From Candidatus Gastranaerophilales bacterium (GTDB lineage Bacteria > Cyanobacteriota > Vampirovibrionia > Gastranaerophilales > Gastranaerophilaceae): 64,000 nt of DNA. The notes beneath the pieces are model-generated. The model made no database searches. It was not told the origin of the DNA and saw only the letters and a program-made list of their open reading frames with translations. The position numbers and the translations under genes are program-made. The stretch covers positions 1 to 64,000 of the forward strand of contig CALUSI010000008.1 in NCBI GenBank assembly GCA_944323395.1, read 5' to 3'. Positions 18,570 through 27,734 of this stretch are shown here, in pieces; within the stretch, counting starts at the first letter, position 1, and each line of letters opens with the position of its first letter.

Positions 18570-19319
18570 ATGACTGAGAATAGTGAATTACAAGCAGAAC
18601 AAGATTCGCACCAAAAAATACTTGTAGCCGATGATGAAGCAAGTATCAGAAGAATCTTAGAAGCTCGTTTAAGTATGATTGGATACGATATTGTAACAGC
18701 AACTGACGGTGAAGAAGCAATTGCTGCATTTAATAAACATAACCCTGATTTAATTGTTTTAGATGTTATGATGCCAAAAATCGATGGTTATGGAGTTACA
18801 AGAGAAATAAGAAGAACATCAGATGTTCCTATTATTATTCTTACAGCTTTAGGTGATGTTTCTGAAAGAATTACAGGTCTTGAACTAGGAGCTGATGATT
18901 ATGTTATAAAGCCATTCAGTCCGAAAGAACTTGAAGCTAGAGTTAAAGCTGTTTTAAGAAGAACAAATACAAAAGAAGTAGCTGCTCCAACAAGTAAAAT
19001 TGCAAAGAATGTTATTACTACAGGTAATATAAGAATTGATACAGCAAGAAGACAAGTTTTCAGAAAAAATGAAAGAATAAGACTTACAGGTATGGAATTC
19101 AGCTTGCTTGAACTATTAGTTAATAATTCAGGTCAAGCATATTCTAGAAACGAAATTTTACAACACGTTTGGTCTTATCCGCCGGATCATAGAATTGACA
19201 CTCGTGTAGTTGACGTTCATATTTCCAGATTACGTTCAAAACTTGAAACAGACCCTGCGAATCCGGAACTTATACTTACCGCTCGCGGCATAGGCTATAT
19301 GTTTCAAAGAATTTCTTAG
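18570..19319 (+). CDS. rpaB: OmpR/PhoB-family response regulator, RpaB-like
   Basis: 249 residues. The receiver domain has the acidic pair in VADDEAS, the phospho-Asp in LIVLDVMMPKIDGYG, the Thr in IILTALGD and the Lys in YVIKPFSPKELEARV. The C-terminal winged helix carries RLTGMEFSLLELLVNNSGQA and RVVDVHISRLRSKLE. The sequence resembles cyanobacterial/plastid RpaB (Ycf27), a global regulator of stress and photosynthesis genes. This bacterium shows no photosynthesis genes here, so the regulon must differ. Ribosome site AAGGGG; terminator right after. Confidence 0.85.
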   Translation: MTENSELQAEQDSHQKILVADDEASIRRILEARLSMIGYDIVTATDGEEAIAAFNKHNPDLIVLDVMMPKIDGYGVTREIRRTSDVPIIILTALGDVSERITGLELGADDYVIKPFSPKELEARVKAVLRRTNTKEVAAPTSKIAKNVITTGNIRIDTARRQVFRKNERIRLTGMEFSLLELLVNNSGQAYSRNEILQHVWSYPPDHRIDTRVVDVHISRLRSKLETDPANPELILTARGIGYMFQRIS

Positions 19320-19336
19320 TTAAATAAATTTTTCAA

Positions 19337-19366
19337 AAAAGAGGGGCTTTAAATCCCCTCTTTTTT
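19337..19366. terminator. Bidirectional terminator
   Basis: GAGGGG and CCCCTC pair around an 8-nt loop, with A and T runs on both sides. It serves the rpaB-like gene and the convergent acyltransferase gene. Confidence 0.88.
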
Positions 19367-19378
19367 ATTATCAAATTA

Positions 19379-20041
19379 TTACATTTTTAAGTATTTATCA
19401 TAATTATTTTCTAAGTCAGTTTCTAAACGCGACATTTCATTTTCAATTTTTTCGCACCAGAGTTTTACATCTTCTTTGACCAAATCAGCAGGAACATGAA
19501 TAGGATCCCCATAAAGAGCAACTGTTTTACAAGGTCCGAAAGGAACCTGAAATTTATCCCAGGTATTGAAAGTAAAAAAAGTCTTATCTTTTGATTTCCA
19601 AGCAACTGGAATAATAGGAACTCCTGAGATTTTAGCTATATTTATTATTCCATCTTTAACTTTACCCTTAGGTCCCCTAGGACCATCAACCATTATTGCT
19701 GCAGAATTTCCATCTTTTAACTTGTCTATCAATTCTAAAGAAGAAGCTACACCACGACGTTTTGTGGAGCCTCTTACAGATTTAATATTTAAACATTCAG
19801 CTGCTTTAGCAATTATTTCACCATCATTTGAGGCACTGATTAATGCATAAAATTTTGATTTGTCTTTTATTCCATATACCAAACATTGATGACAATGCCA
19901 CATTGAAAGAATAAATTGTTCTTTTGGATAATTAATACTTTTTATTTTCAATAAATGTTTTTCAATCAAAAAGAATAATTTTAAGAGTTTAATAAGAATA
20001 CTCAATTTAATTCTTTCTTTTAAAGGCCTATTTTGTGACAC
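19379..20041 (-). CDS. DUF374 lysophospholipid acyltransferase-like protein
   Basis: 220 residues of the LPLAT-like DUF374 family. Recognisable parts are LSMWHCHQCL (the HxxxxD-equivalent region), SASNDGEIIAKAAECL, GSTKRRGVASSLEL and the MVDGPRGPKGKVKDGI block. Members are linked to lipid A or lipid acylation and are common in Gram-negative bacteria. The start is GTG at 20041 with AGGGGG upstream. It appears monocistronic. Confidence 0.85.
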   Translation of the reverse strand: MSQNRPLKERIKLSILIKLLKLFFLIEKHLLKIKSINYPKEQFILSMWHCHQCLVYGIKDKSKFYALISASNDGEIIAKAAECLNIKSVRGSTKRRGVASSLELIDKLKDGNSAAIMVDGPRGPKGKVKDGIINIAKISGVPIIPVAWKSKDKTFFTFNTWDKFQVPFGPCKTVALYGDPIHVPADLVKEDVKLWCEKIENEMSRLETDLENNYDKYLKM

Positions 20042-20063
20042 TAATTTATCCCCCTCTGGTACT

Positions 20064-20097
20064 AAAAAAGAGCACGGCAGTATCGCTACCGTACTCT
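20064..20097 (-). terminator. Terminator of the rplK-rplA operon
   Basis: On the minus strand AGAGTACGGTAG pairs with CTGCCGTGCTCT (12 bp with G-U pairs) around CGATA, then TTTTTT. Confidence 0.92.
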
Positions 20098-20113
20098 AAA
20101 ATCATAAACTGTA

Positions 20114-20842
20114 CTATTGTACATTTTCTTTTACTTCAGCAGCAACATTTTTGCTGTCCAATTTAATGCTTGGACCCATTGTTGTTGTAAGATATACAGA
20201 TTTTAAATAAATACCTTTTGAAGTAGAAGGTTTAGCTCTTAAAACTGCATCTGCTAAAGTAATATAGTTTTTCATTAAATCATCAGATGTAAATTGAATT
20301 TTACCGATTGGCACGTGAATCATACCTTGTTTATCAGCTCTGAATTCAACTTTACCGGCTTTAGCATCTTTAACTGCTTTTGCAACATCTAATGTTACAG
20401 TACCTGTTTTTGGGTTTGGCATTAAACCTTTAGGACCTAAAACACGTCCTAATTTACCTAACATACCCATACAATCAGGTGTAGCAATCAAAGTATCAAA
20501 TTCAAACCAGCCACCTGCGATTTTATCAATGATTTCTTCTGCACCGGCTTCATCAGCACCTGCTTCTTTTGCTTCAGTTGCTTTTACACCTTTTGCGATA
20601 ACACAAACTCTAACAGTTTTACCAAGTCCTGCCGGTAATACTGTTGTAGAACGTACTTGTTGATCAGCATGTTTTACATCAATACCTAAAGCCATATGGC
20701 ATTCAACTGTTTCATTGAATTTGCATGTTTCTTTTGCTACTTCTTGTAATTTTTTTATAGCATCCATAGCATTAGCACATGGTTGGGTAAAACCTTCCAT
20801 CATTTCTGCTATTTTCTTTTGTTTTTTTGTTAATTTAGACAT
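20114..20842 (-). CDS. rplA: 50S ribosomal protein L1
   Basis: 242 residues with L1 signatures: [40 protein letters not shown] (MPNPKTGTV follows) and [18 protein letters not shown]1 forms the ribosomal stalk base at 23S helices 76-78 and in many bacteria represses its own operon. Ribosome site GGAG. Last gene of the secE-nusG-rplK-rplA series. Confidence 0.98.
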   Translation of the reverse strand: MSKLTKKQKKIAEMMEGFTQPCANAMDAIKKLQEVAKETCKFNETVECHMALGIDVKHADQQVRSTTVLPAGLGKTVRVCVIAKGVKATEAKEAGADEAGAEEIIDKIAGGWFEFDTLIATPDCMGMLGKLGRVLGPKGLMPNPKTGTVTLDVAKAVKDAKAGKVEFRADKQGMIHVPIGKIQFTSDDLMKNYITLADAVLRAKPSTSKGIYLKSVYLTTTMGPSIKLDSKNVAAEVKENVQ

Positions 20843-20856
20843 TTCTTTCTCCTTTT

Positions 20857-20884
20857 GTGGTCATAACGCAATTTCAGCTTCCAC
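20857..20884 (-). promoter_or_regulatory. GTGGAAG...ACCAC hairpin before rplA
   Basis: On the minus strand GTGG and CCAC form a short stem 8 bp upstream of the rplA Shine-Dalgarno region. The flanking sequence (GTGGAAG, CGTTATGACCACAAAAGG) closely repeats the element before rplK. It may be a binding site for L1 or another operon regulator. Confidence 0.45.
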
Positions 20885-20911
20885 ATTTTTAGTAAACAAT
20901 CTACGTTGCAA

Positions 20912-21337
20912 TTATTCTACAACGGTAACACCCATTGCTCTGCAAGAACCTTTTATCATTTCTACAGCAGCTTCAAGTGTTGTAGCATTAAGGTCTTCCA
21001 TTTTAATCTTTGCAATTTCTTCTAGTTGAGCAACTGTTATTTGACCAACCTTTGTTTTATTTGGAGCAGCGCTTCCTTTTGGTAGATTGATTGCTTTTTT
21101 AATTAATACTGCAGCTGGTGGTGATTTTGTAACAAATGAAAACGATCTGTCTTCATATACATCAATTACTACCGGAATGATGTATCCAGCTTGTGATTCA
21201 GTTCTTGCATTGAACTGTTTGCAGAAATCCATGATGTTTACACCATGTTGACCTAATGCCGGACCTACTGGTGGTGACGGATTAGCTTTTCCTGCTTGAA
21301 TTTGTAGTTTAATTTTTCCTACAACTTTCTTTGCCAT
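20912..21337 (-). CDS. rplK: 50S ribosomal protein L11
   Basis: 141 residues with the canonical N terminus [20 protein letters not shown] and [18 protein letters not shown]. The C-terminal RNA-binding domain includes [19 protein letters not shown]. It binds the 23S GTPase-associated centre. Ribosome site AAGGAG; part of the nusG-rplK-rplA unit. Confidence 0.98.
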   Translation of the reverse strand: MAKKVVGKIKLQIQAGKANPSPPVGPALGQHGVNIMDFCKQFNARTESQAGYIIPVVIDVYEDRSFSFVTKSPPAAVLIKKAINLPKGSAAPNKTKVGQITVAQLEEIAKIKMEDLNATTLEAAVEMIKGSCRAMGVTVVE

Positions 21338-21352
21338 TTCGTTTCTCCTTTC

Positions 21353-21383
21353 GTGGTAATAGCGGAACTTCTGTTCCTTCCAC
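21353..21383 (-). promoter_or_regulatory. GTGGAAG...ACCAC hairpin before rplK
   Basis: On the minus strand GTGG/CCAC closes a structure with an inner GGAAC-AGAA-GTTCC hairpin and an asymmetric loop (AA on one side, GCTATTA on the other). That geometry resembles L1-binding helix-loop-helix sites. It ends just before the rplK ribosome site and is echoed before rplA. Confidence 0.5.
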
Positions 21384-21399
21384 TATTTTCTTTTATGTA

Positions 21400-22059
21400 T
21401 TATATTTTCTGAATTTGTTTATATTCTAATTCAACAGGCGTTTCACGACCAAAGATTGAAACCATTGCTCTAAGTTTTGATTTATCCGGATATACTTCTG
21501 TAATATCACCAATAAATTCAGAGAACGGACCTGATATAATTCTAACTTTATCGCCAGCCTTAACATCAAGTTCAACCTTGGTAACCTGATTTTGTGTTTT
21601 ATGGATAATTTTCTTAATTTCGCTATCTTTTGCAGGAATTGGTTTTTTACTTGAGCCAACAAATTTTGTAACACCTGCTGTATGTCTTACAACATACCAA
21701 GAATCATCATCCATTATCATTTCAACAAGAACATAGCCAGGGAATATTTTTTCATCCCTATCCATCTTCTTGCCGTCTTTCATTTTTGTAACTGTTTTTT
21801 GGGGAACTTCTACTCTAAAAATTTTGTCACCCATATTCATATATTCAATACGTTTTTCAAGGTTTACTTTAACCTTATTTTCATGACCTGAGTATGTATG
21901 AACGATATACCATCTTTTTTGTGGAGCTTTTGCTTCTTTTACTGTTTCTTTAAATTCAGAATCTTTTTGAGAAAGCACTTCTTCTTTAGAAACAATACCG
22001 TCTTGTCCAAGTTCCATATCTGATAAATGTTCTACAATTTCATTTTTATCGTTTGTCAT
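21400..22059 (-). CDS. nusG: Transcription termination/antitermination factor NusG
   Basis: 219 residues. The NGN domain begins at KRWYIVHTYSGHENKVKVNL and contains IFPGYVLVEMIMDDDSWYVV. The KOW domain contains AGDKVRIISGPFSEFIGDI. An acidic 45-residue N-terminal extension precedes the NGN domain, longer than in E. coli. NusG links RNA polymerase to Rho or the ribosome. Located between secE and rplK in the conserved order. Confidence 0.97.
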   Translation of the reverse strand: MTNDKNEIVEHLSDMELGQDGIVSKEEVLSQKDSEFKETVKEAKAPQKRWYIVHTYSGHENKVKVNLEKRIEYMNMGDKIFRVEVPQKTVTKMKDGKKMDRDEKIFPGYVLVEMIMDDDSWYVVRHTAGVTKFVGSSKKPIPAKDSEIKKIIHKTQNQVTKVELDVKAGDKVRIISGPFSEFIGDITEVYPDKSKLRAMVSIFGRETPVELEYKQIQKI

Positions 22060-22106
22060 TACGTGTAATTTCCTATCCTTTGTATCACTCGTATATATTT
22101 TAAACT

Positions 22107-22313
22107 TTAAACTCTAAAGAGATTTTTAATAAACTCTCCTAAGCCTGGGACTATGAATTGAAATAACAAATCCAGCCCATATGTATAAATAGTAAAGGCT
22201 ATAACAATGACCAAAACTGTTATTGTCATTGTAATTACTTGTTTCTTTTCGGGCCAGGTTATCTTACCCCATTCAGCTTTAACGCCTTTAAAATATGTTA
22301 CGATTTTTTCCAT
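22107..22313 (-). CDS. secE: Preprotein translocase subunit SecE
   Basis: 68 residues: the short single-spanning SecE form with the conserved cytoplasmic helix VKAEWGKITWPEKKQVI and one membrane segment (VLVIVIAFTIYTYGLDLLF). It clamps SecY in the translocon. Directly upstream of nusG, as in most bacteria. Confidence 0.95.
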   Translation of the reverse strand: MEKIVTYFKGVKAEWGKITWPEKKQVITMTITVLVIVIAFTIYTYGLDLLFQFIVPGLGEFIKNLFRV

Positions 22314-22333
22314 TTATTTCCTTTTTTATAATT

Positions 22334-22406
22334 CGCGCCCTGAAGGACTCGAACCCTCGACATCCGGTTTTGGAGACCGACGTTCTACCAACTGAACTAA
22401 GGACGC
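22334..22406 (-). tRNA. tRNA-Trp (CCA anticodon)
   Basis: The 73-nt minus-strand sequence folds as a cloverleaf: acceptor GCGTCCT/AGGGCGC, D arm GTTC...GAAC, anticodon stem TCGGT/ACCGG with loop CTCCAAA (anticodon CCA), and T loop TTCGAGT. The 3' CCA end is not encoded. Its place between rpmG and secE is the classical one for tRNA-Trp. Confidence 0.97.
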
Positions 22407-22420
22407 TTATTATAATTACC

Positions 22421-22588
22421 TTATTTTGTTTCTTTGTGTGATGTATGTCTTTGGCAGAACGGACAATATTTATTTAATTCCATTCTTTCTTTTATATTTT
22501 TCTTATTTTTAACTGTTGTGTAGTTTCTTCTTTTGCATTCTTCACAAGCAAGAACTACCATTCTATCGTTTTTTCCTTTGATTCCCAT
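22421..22588 (-). CDS. rpmG: 50S ribosomal protein L33
   Basis: 55 residues from ATG 22588, chosen because AAAGGTGA lies upstream and the family begins MGIKGKNDR. An ATG further up, at 22609, is less likely. Two CxxC pairs (CEEC and CPFC) make the zinc-binding 'C+' form. First gene of the rpmG-trnW-secE-nusG cluster. Confidence 0.95.
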   Translation of the reverse strand: MGIKGKNDRMVVLACEECKRRNYTTVKNKKNIKERMELNKYCPFCQRHTSHKETK

Positions 22589-22609
22589 TGTGTCACCTTT
22601 TCTTATCAA

Positions 22610-23009
22610 ATTATATTATTATTTACAATAGAAAATTATAGAATACAGCTTTTTCCCTTATATTCTACTTCCTTTGTGTAAATCACTGATAATATAATAT
22701 CTTAAACATATTTTTTTTCAAACATATATTTACAAAACTCAAAATTATTATCTTAAACGCATACAATACTGTGTTCAAAAATATTCATTATTCAGATCAG
22801 AAACTCTATAATTATGGAGTTGTACCAAAACATTACAAATAATAACATCCTCTATTAGTTCTTTAATAATCTCTGTTATTATAGGAATTTGTAACATTTA
22901 TAAAATTGATTTAAAGGTTCAATATAGTAGCGTAAAAATGAACAAATAGAAACTGAAGCAGAAACTGAAAACTAAAATATAATTAAAAGAGAGATTAATT
23001 TTTCCCTTT
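22610..23009. other. Gene-free AT-rich stretch upstream of rpmG
   Basis: About 400 bp with no credible gene. It probably holds the promoter of the rpmG-secE-nusG-rplKA operon; a TATAAT on the minus strand lies about 25 bp before rpmG, without a clear -35. At 22980-23008 an A/T-rich inverted repeat (minus strand AATTAAAAAGGGA ... TCTCTTTTAATT) is a weak terminator candidate for the flavoprotein gene ending at 23010. Confidence 0.5.
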
Positions 23010-24212
23010 TTAATTAAAATTCATACTGCATATATATGCTGTTGACCAGCAGTTTTGAAGATTAAATCCGCCTGTAAATCCATCTATATTTAATACTTCT
23101 CCTATAAAATATAGTCTGTTTACGATTTTAGACTCCATTGTTTTTGAATCTACCTCATCTAAATCGACACCACCAGCAATAACAATTTCTGAATCTTTTA
23201 TTCGTCCTATAACATGCAATTTTAATGAGGTTATGGAATGTATCAATATTTCTTTTTCTGTTTTTTTCAACTGTGCTGCTTGTTTATTTGAATCTATCTT
23301 ATTTTTTTCTAATATCACCGCTATAAAATTTTCAGGCACAAATGACGAGAATACATTTTTTACTGTCTTTTTAGAATTTTCTTTAATTATATTTTCTATT
23401 TCTTCATATTTTAAATCTGATAACCTTAACTCTATTTCCAATGGATTATTTAAAGATATCTCTTCAAATGCCGTTAGAGAAGATATTTTAAATATACATG
23501 GCCCTGATATGGATTTATGAGTAAAGAGAATATCTCCACAGCAATTATATTTCTTTTTACCTATTTTAAATGAAGCATCAACTTTTTTAAAACTCATTCC
23601 CGATAATTTATAGAAATCTTTTTCTTCTATATCGAGTGCAGTTAAAGATGGTTTAGGATCTATTATTTTATGCCCTAAATTCTTTGCCAGCCAAAATCCA
23701 TTACCCTTACCACCAGTTGCTATAACGACATAATCAAAATTATATGAATTTTTTTCTGTTTGAATAACAAACTCATTTAAATTATCTGATACACTTATAA
23801 CTTTTTCTTTAATATGTTTAAAATTATCAGTGTAAAGGTGTTTTTTTAAATCCGATATTATTTTTGCAGAACTATCAGAAACAGGAAAAACTCTTTTGTC
23901 TTTTTGAACATATGTTTTAATTCCTAAATCTTTAAATATATCTCTAGTTTTCTTCTGACCGATTTTTGAAAAAACAGACATTAAAAACTTTTCGCCGCGT
24001 GGATAGTTTTTTACAAACTCGTTTAAATCATCTTCATCGTATGATAAATTGCATCTTCCGCCACCTGTAGGCAAAAGAGTTGTAAAAGGCTCATTTATAT
24101 CAAACGCAGTTACTTTATTATAAGGATTTTTACACAGTAAAACTGATAAAAAACCTCCTGCTGCACCACAACCAACTATAGCTATATTTTTATATGTCGA
24201 CTCTTGTACCAT
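23010..24212 (-). CDS. HI0933/BaiN-family FAD-dependent oxidoreductase
   Basis: About 400 residues with the N-terminal FAD motif IAIVGCGAAGGFLSVLL, the family hallmark LPTGGGRCNLSYDE, and YVVIATGGKGNGFWLAKNLG. The C-terminal block reads IAGGVDLDEVDSKTMES and GFTGGFNLQNCWSTAY. Members are flavoproteins of mostly unknown reaction; BaiN acts on bile-acid intermediates in some gut bacteria, but the family is broad. The start at 24212 overlaps the end of folK by 23 bp, so translation is probably coupled. Confidence 0.85.
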   Translation of the reverse strand: MVQESTYKNIAIVGCGAAGGFLSVLLCKNPYNKVTAFDINEPFTTLLPTGGGRCNLSYDEDDLNEFVKNYPRGEKFLMSVFSKIGQKKTRDIFKDLGIKTYVQKDKRVFPVSDSSAKIISDLKKHLYTDNFKHIKEKVISVSDNLNEFVIQTEKNSYNFDYVVIATGGKGNGFWLAKNLGHKIIDPKPSLTALDIEEKDFYKLSGMSFKKVDASFKIGKKKYNCCGDILFTHKSISGPCIFKISSLTAFEEISLNNPLEIELRLSDLKYEEIENIIKENSKKTVKNVFSSFVPENFIAVILEKNKIDSNKQAAQLKKTEKEILIHSITSLKLHVIGRIKDSEIVIAGGVDLDEVDSKTMESKIVNRLYFIGEVLNIDGFTGGFNLQNCWSTAYICSMNFN

Positions 24213-24696
24213 AAAGAAATACGTCATCCAATGTTTCTAATTCTTCATGCAATTGCAAAAGAGATTTTTTATACTTTGGATGCTCATAATCAGGAATTAA
24301 TTCTAACAAAGGAACAAGTGCAAATGCTCTTTCGTGCAGATGTTCATGGGGAATTTTCAAATCTGGCTCATCGACAATTAAATCTCCATAAAACAAAATA
24401 TCAATATCGATAATTCTTGCTTCATATTTATCAGATTTAACATTTTTTCTTCCCATTTGGATTTCTGTATTTTTACATAAATCAAGCAATTCTCTTGGAG
24501 ATAGTTTTGTTTTAACTTCAATAACTGCATTTACAAACCAATCCAAATCTTTATTTCCCCACGGTTCAGTTTCATATAATGCTGATGATCTCACTACAGT
24601 AACCATCCCTGTTGAAGTAAGCATCTTAACAGCTTGTTGAACATAGCCTACTTTATCACCTATATTAGAACCCAAACACAAATATGCTATCGCCAT
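24190..24696 (-). CDS. folK: 2-amino-4-hydroxy-6-hydroxymethyldihydropteridine pyrophosphokinase
   Basis: 168 residues. FolK transfers pyrophosphate from ATP to hydroxymethyldihydropterin in folate synthesis. Signatures are AYLCLGSNIGDKVGYVQQA, YETEPWG, ARIIDIDILFYGD and IPHEHLHERAFALVPLLEL. Start at 24696 with AAGGAG six bases upstream. No other folate gene is adjacent. Confidence 0.96.
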   Translation of the reverse strand: MAIAYLCLGSNIGDKVGYVQQAVKMLTSTGMVTVVRSSALYETEPWGNKDLDWFVNAVIEVKTKLSPRELLDLCKNTEIQMGRKNVKSDKYEARIIDIDILFYGDLIVDEPDLKIPHEHLHERAFALVPLLELIPDYEHPKYKKSLLQLHEELETLDDVFLYGTRVDI

Positions 24697-24851
24697 TAGA
24701 ACTCCTTGTTTTAGCTGTTTTTCAAGCACCTATAGCAATATTGTATTATGTTTTTTTCAACTTTACAACAATATTAAATTTATAATTAAAAATTGTAATA
24801 ATAATTATAGTTATAATTTTTTACAACATTCTTTTATGATAAACTTTCCCT

Positions 24852-25493
24852 ATGTTTACCGGATTAATTGAAGAACAAGGAAAAATAAGAAGCTATAGTA
24901 TTTCCTCTAACGGAATGGAAATTACGGTAGCCTGTAATAAAATATTATCAGACATAAAAGAAGGTGCCAGTGTTGCAATAAATGGAGCCTGTCAAACTGT
25001 TGTAAAATATGGAAAAGACTACATAACCGTACAAGCATCCAACCAAACACTAAAAGTTACTAACTATAAAAATCTAAAGGTTAATGATTCAGTAAATTTA
25101 GAAAGAGCTTTAACACTAAGCAAAAGAATAGACGGACATATTGTTTCAGGACATATTGATTGCTTGGCTGAATTTTTATATGCAAAACAGGATGGTTTCT
25201 CAAAAGAATTATTCTTTAAAATAAAAAAAGATTTTTCTAAATATATAATTTACAAAGGCTCAATTGCAATAAACGGAGTCAGCTTAACAATCGCATCAAT
25301 TAATAATGAAATTTTTTCTGTTGAACTTATCCCGACAACGTTAAAAGAAGTAAATCTTTCCCAGCTTAAAGAAGGTGATTTTGTAAACATTGAAACAGAT
25401 TTATTTGCTAAATATGTTGAAAAAATTTTAACTTCAAAAGATAATACAAATAAGGTTACTTACGGTTTTTTAGCCGAGAACGGATTTATATAA
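24852..25493 (+). CDS. ribE: Riboflavin synthase alpha chain
   Basis: 213 residues made of two tandem lumazine-binding repeats. The first begins MFTGLIEEQGKI and ends with VSGHIDCLAEF; the second contains KGSIAINGVSLTIASI and VELIPTTLKEVNL. It dismutates two lumazines to riboflavin. The stop codon is directly followed by the ATG of ribBA. No FMN riboswitch could be recognised in the 150 bp upstream. Confidence 0.95.
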   Translation: MFTGLIEEQGKIRSYSISSNGMEITVACNKILSDIKEGASVAINGACQTVVKYGKDYITVQASNQTLKVTNYKNLKVNDSVNLERALTLSKRIDGHIVSGHIDCLAEFLYAKQDGFSKELFFKIKKDFSKYIIYKGSIAINGVSLTIASINNEIFSVELIPTTLKEVNLSQLKEGDFVNIETDLFAKYVEKILTSKDNTNKVTYGFLAENGFI

Positions 25494-26708
25494 ATGAGCG
25501 AAATTAAATTTAATACAATAGAAGAAGCCATTGAAGATTTTAGAAATGGAAAGCCTGTTATAGTTGCAGATGATGAAGACAGAGAAAATGAAGGCGATGT
25601 TATCGTTCCAGCTCAATTTGCTTCGCCGCAGATTGTTAATTTTCTTATTTCACAATGCAAAGGAGTTTTATGTCTTGCTTTAACCAGAGAAAAAGCAGAA
25701 AAACTTGGATTATCTGAAATGGTAAGCCATAGTACAGATCCAAAGGGAACTGCTTTTACTCAAAGTATAGATGCAGTTAAAAAATATGGAGTAACTACGG
25801 GTGTAAGCGCTTATGACAGAGCAAAAACAATAGAAGTTGCTGTCGCAAATGATGCTATTGCTTCCGATTTATCACGTCCCGGGCACGTATTTCCTTTAAT
25901 TGCCAGAAAAGGTGGTGTTTTAGAGCGTGTTGGGCATACTGAAGCTTCTGTTGATTTAGCTCGTTTAGCAGGTTTAACTCCGGCTGCAGTAATATGCGAG
26001 ATTGTTAATGAAGATGGTACAATGGCCAGAAGAGATAATCTTGTTGAATTTTCCAAAAAACATAATTTAAAATTCATAACTGTAGCACAATTAATTGAAT
26101 ACAGATTACAAAAAGAAATGTTTATGCAAAGAGATGCCGTAGCTAAACTGCCTTCTGATTTCGGAGATTTTAAAGTATACGGCTACACTAATAAGCTCGG
26201 AGGGATTGATCAAGTTGCAATCGTTAAAGACGATGGTTCTGATAAAATCCCGATGGTAAGAGTACACTCCGAATGTTTAACAGGGGATATCTTTCATTCA
26301 AAAAGATGTGATTGTCAAAATCAACTTGAAGCAGCTTTAAGATTGATTGAAAATTATGGAAAAGGTGCCTTGGTATATATTAGAGGTCACGAAGGCAGAG
26401 GTATCGGTCTTGTAAATAAAATAAAAGCTTATGCGCTTCAAGAAAAAGGAGAAGATACTGTTCAAGCGAATATTTCTTTAGGCTTCCAACCCGATTTAAG
26501 AAATTATGGAATTGGCGCTCAAATTTTAAGAGATTTGGGTTATACTAAGTTTAAATTAATAACAAACAATCCTACCAAAATTGTAGCACTAAATGGTTAT
26601 GGTCTTGAAATTGTTGAAAGAGTTGCACTTAAGACTCCTCTTAATAAATACAATGAAAGATATATTCACACTAAAGTTGATAAGATGGAACATTTAATCG
26701 ATTTATAA
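25494..26708 (+). CDS. ribBA: Bifunctional DHBP synthase / GTP cyclohydrolase II
   Basis: 404 residues. The N-terminal RibB domain shows VADDEDRENEGDVIVPAQFA and the DRAKTIEVA region. The C-terminal RibA domain carries zinc cysteines in ECLTGDIFHSKRCDCQNQL and the GHEGRGIGL motif. Together they supply both precursors of riboflavin. Adjacent to ribE with no gap; ribD and ribH are not in the window. Confidence 0.97.
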   Translation: MSEIKFNTIEEAIEDFRNGKPVIVADDEDRENEGDVIVPAQFASPQIVNFLISQCKGVLCLALTREKAEKLGLSEMVSHSTDPKGTAFTQSIDAVKKYGVTTGVSAYDRAKTIEVAVANDAIASDLSRPGHVFPLIARKGGVLERVGHTEASVDLARLAGLTPAAVICEIVNEDGTMARRDNLVEFSKKHNLKFITVAQLIEYRLQKEMFMQRDAVAKLPSDFGDFKVYGYTNKLGGIDQVAIVKDDGSDKIPMVRVHSECLTGDIFHSKRCDCQNQLEAALRLIENYGKGALVYIRGHEGRGIGLVNKIKAYALQEKGEDTVQANISLGFQPDLRNYGIGAQILRDLGYTKFKLITNNPTKIVALNGYGLEIVERVALKTPLNKYNERYIHTKVDKMEHLIDL

Positions 26709-26719
26709 AGAGAATAATA

Positions 26720-27712
26720 ATGGCTAATATAACTATATACAAAGTAGAATCATATAATTCAAAATATTTCAGAATTTTTTCAGGTGTTTATAATGACTTT
26801 AAAACAAACGCCGCTGCTGACTATAATTTTGAACTAGAACCGCTTGCTTATCCTAATTTTATAAAAAGCATTGAAGATGGGCTTTTAAATTGCCTTATTC
26901 TTTTTGAAGATGATATTCCTACAGGCTTTTTAGTTTATACTACTTTAATTTCGGAATCATTAGAATTAAATATAATTCATTGTATAGGAAATGAAAACTT
27001 AAATGTAAAAAGAAAACTTCTTCTTGAAAAATTTATTGAAGTAAATAAACATTTAATGAGAGAAAAAGTTGTAACATATCCTATGCTTGGTAAACAAGCT
27101 AGTTTTGTTAACGATATTGAAGGATTTGGATTCAAACTTGTCAATACCTCTGTAATGGGTTTCAATCTTACTGATATAAATGCAATAAATAAAGCAAAAG
27201 AAATATATATACCAAAGTTACCACATGACTATTCTATATCAAATTGGAAAACAATTTATTTTAAAGATGCAGCTGACGTTATTCATCAAGCATTTAAAGA
27301 CTCTTCTGACGCATTATTTGATAGTCGTTTTACTTCAGTAAAAGGATGTAAAGATATCTTAGAAAAAATCACAGACAATATATACGGACAATTTTTGCCT
27401 GGCATTACAAAAGTATTACTATATAAAAGACATCCTGTTGGCTTTTGTTTTGCAAATTTAACAAATGAAAAAATCGCAAATATTCCACTTGTTGCAATTC
27501 TAAAAAAACATAGAAATTACGGTTTTAGCAAAATTATGCTAAAACAGTTAGTTGATAATCTTTTAACTTCTGCCATTACTGGAGGATGGGCATTAAAAGA
27601 ATTAAATGCAAGCTGTGATTCTGATAATACTGCAGCTGTGAAAATGTATACTTCTGTCGGTTTTTCCGAAGAATATACATATCCACAAGCTTATCACTCC
27701 AAAACTATATAA
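26720..27712 (+). CDS. GNAT-family N-acetyltransferase-like protein
   Basis: 330 residues. The C-terminal half has the GNAT acetyl-CoA region (IPLVAILKKHRNYGFSKIML) and the typical ending LNASCDSDNTAAVKMYTSVG followed by Phe. The N-terminal half may be a second, diverged GNAT fold. The substrate is unknown. It follows ribBA by 11 bp and may be co-transcribed. Confidence 0.75.
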   Translation: MANITIYKVESYNSKYFRIFSGVYNDFKTNAAADYNFELEPLAYPNFIKSIEDGLLNCLILFEDDIPTGFLVYTTLISESLELNIIHCIGNENLNVKRKLLLEKFIEVNKHLMREKVVTYPMLGKQASFVNDIEGFGFKLVNTSVMGFNLTDINAINKAKEIYIPKLPHDYSISNWKTIYFKDAADVIHQAFKDSSDALFDSRFTSVKGCKDILEKITDNIYGQFLPGITKVLLYKRHPVGFCFANLTNEKIANIPLVAILKKHRNYGFSKIMLKQLVDNLLTSAITGGWALKELNASCDSDNTAAVKMYTSVGFSEEYTYPQAYHSKTI

Positions 27713-27734
27713 ATAGAGAACAAAATTATCTGCT

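Noticed and set aside
24730-24851. FMN riboswitch upstream of ribE-ribBA
   Set aside because: None of the conserved FMN-element sequences is visible, and the 120 bp is too short and too AT-rich.
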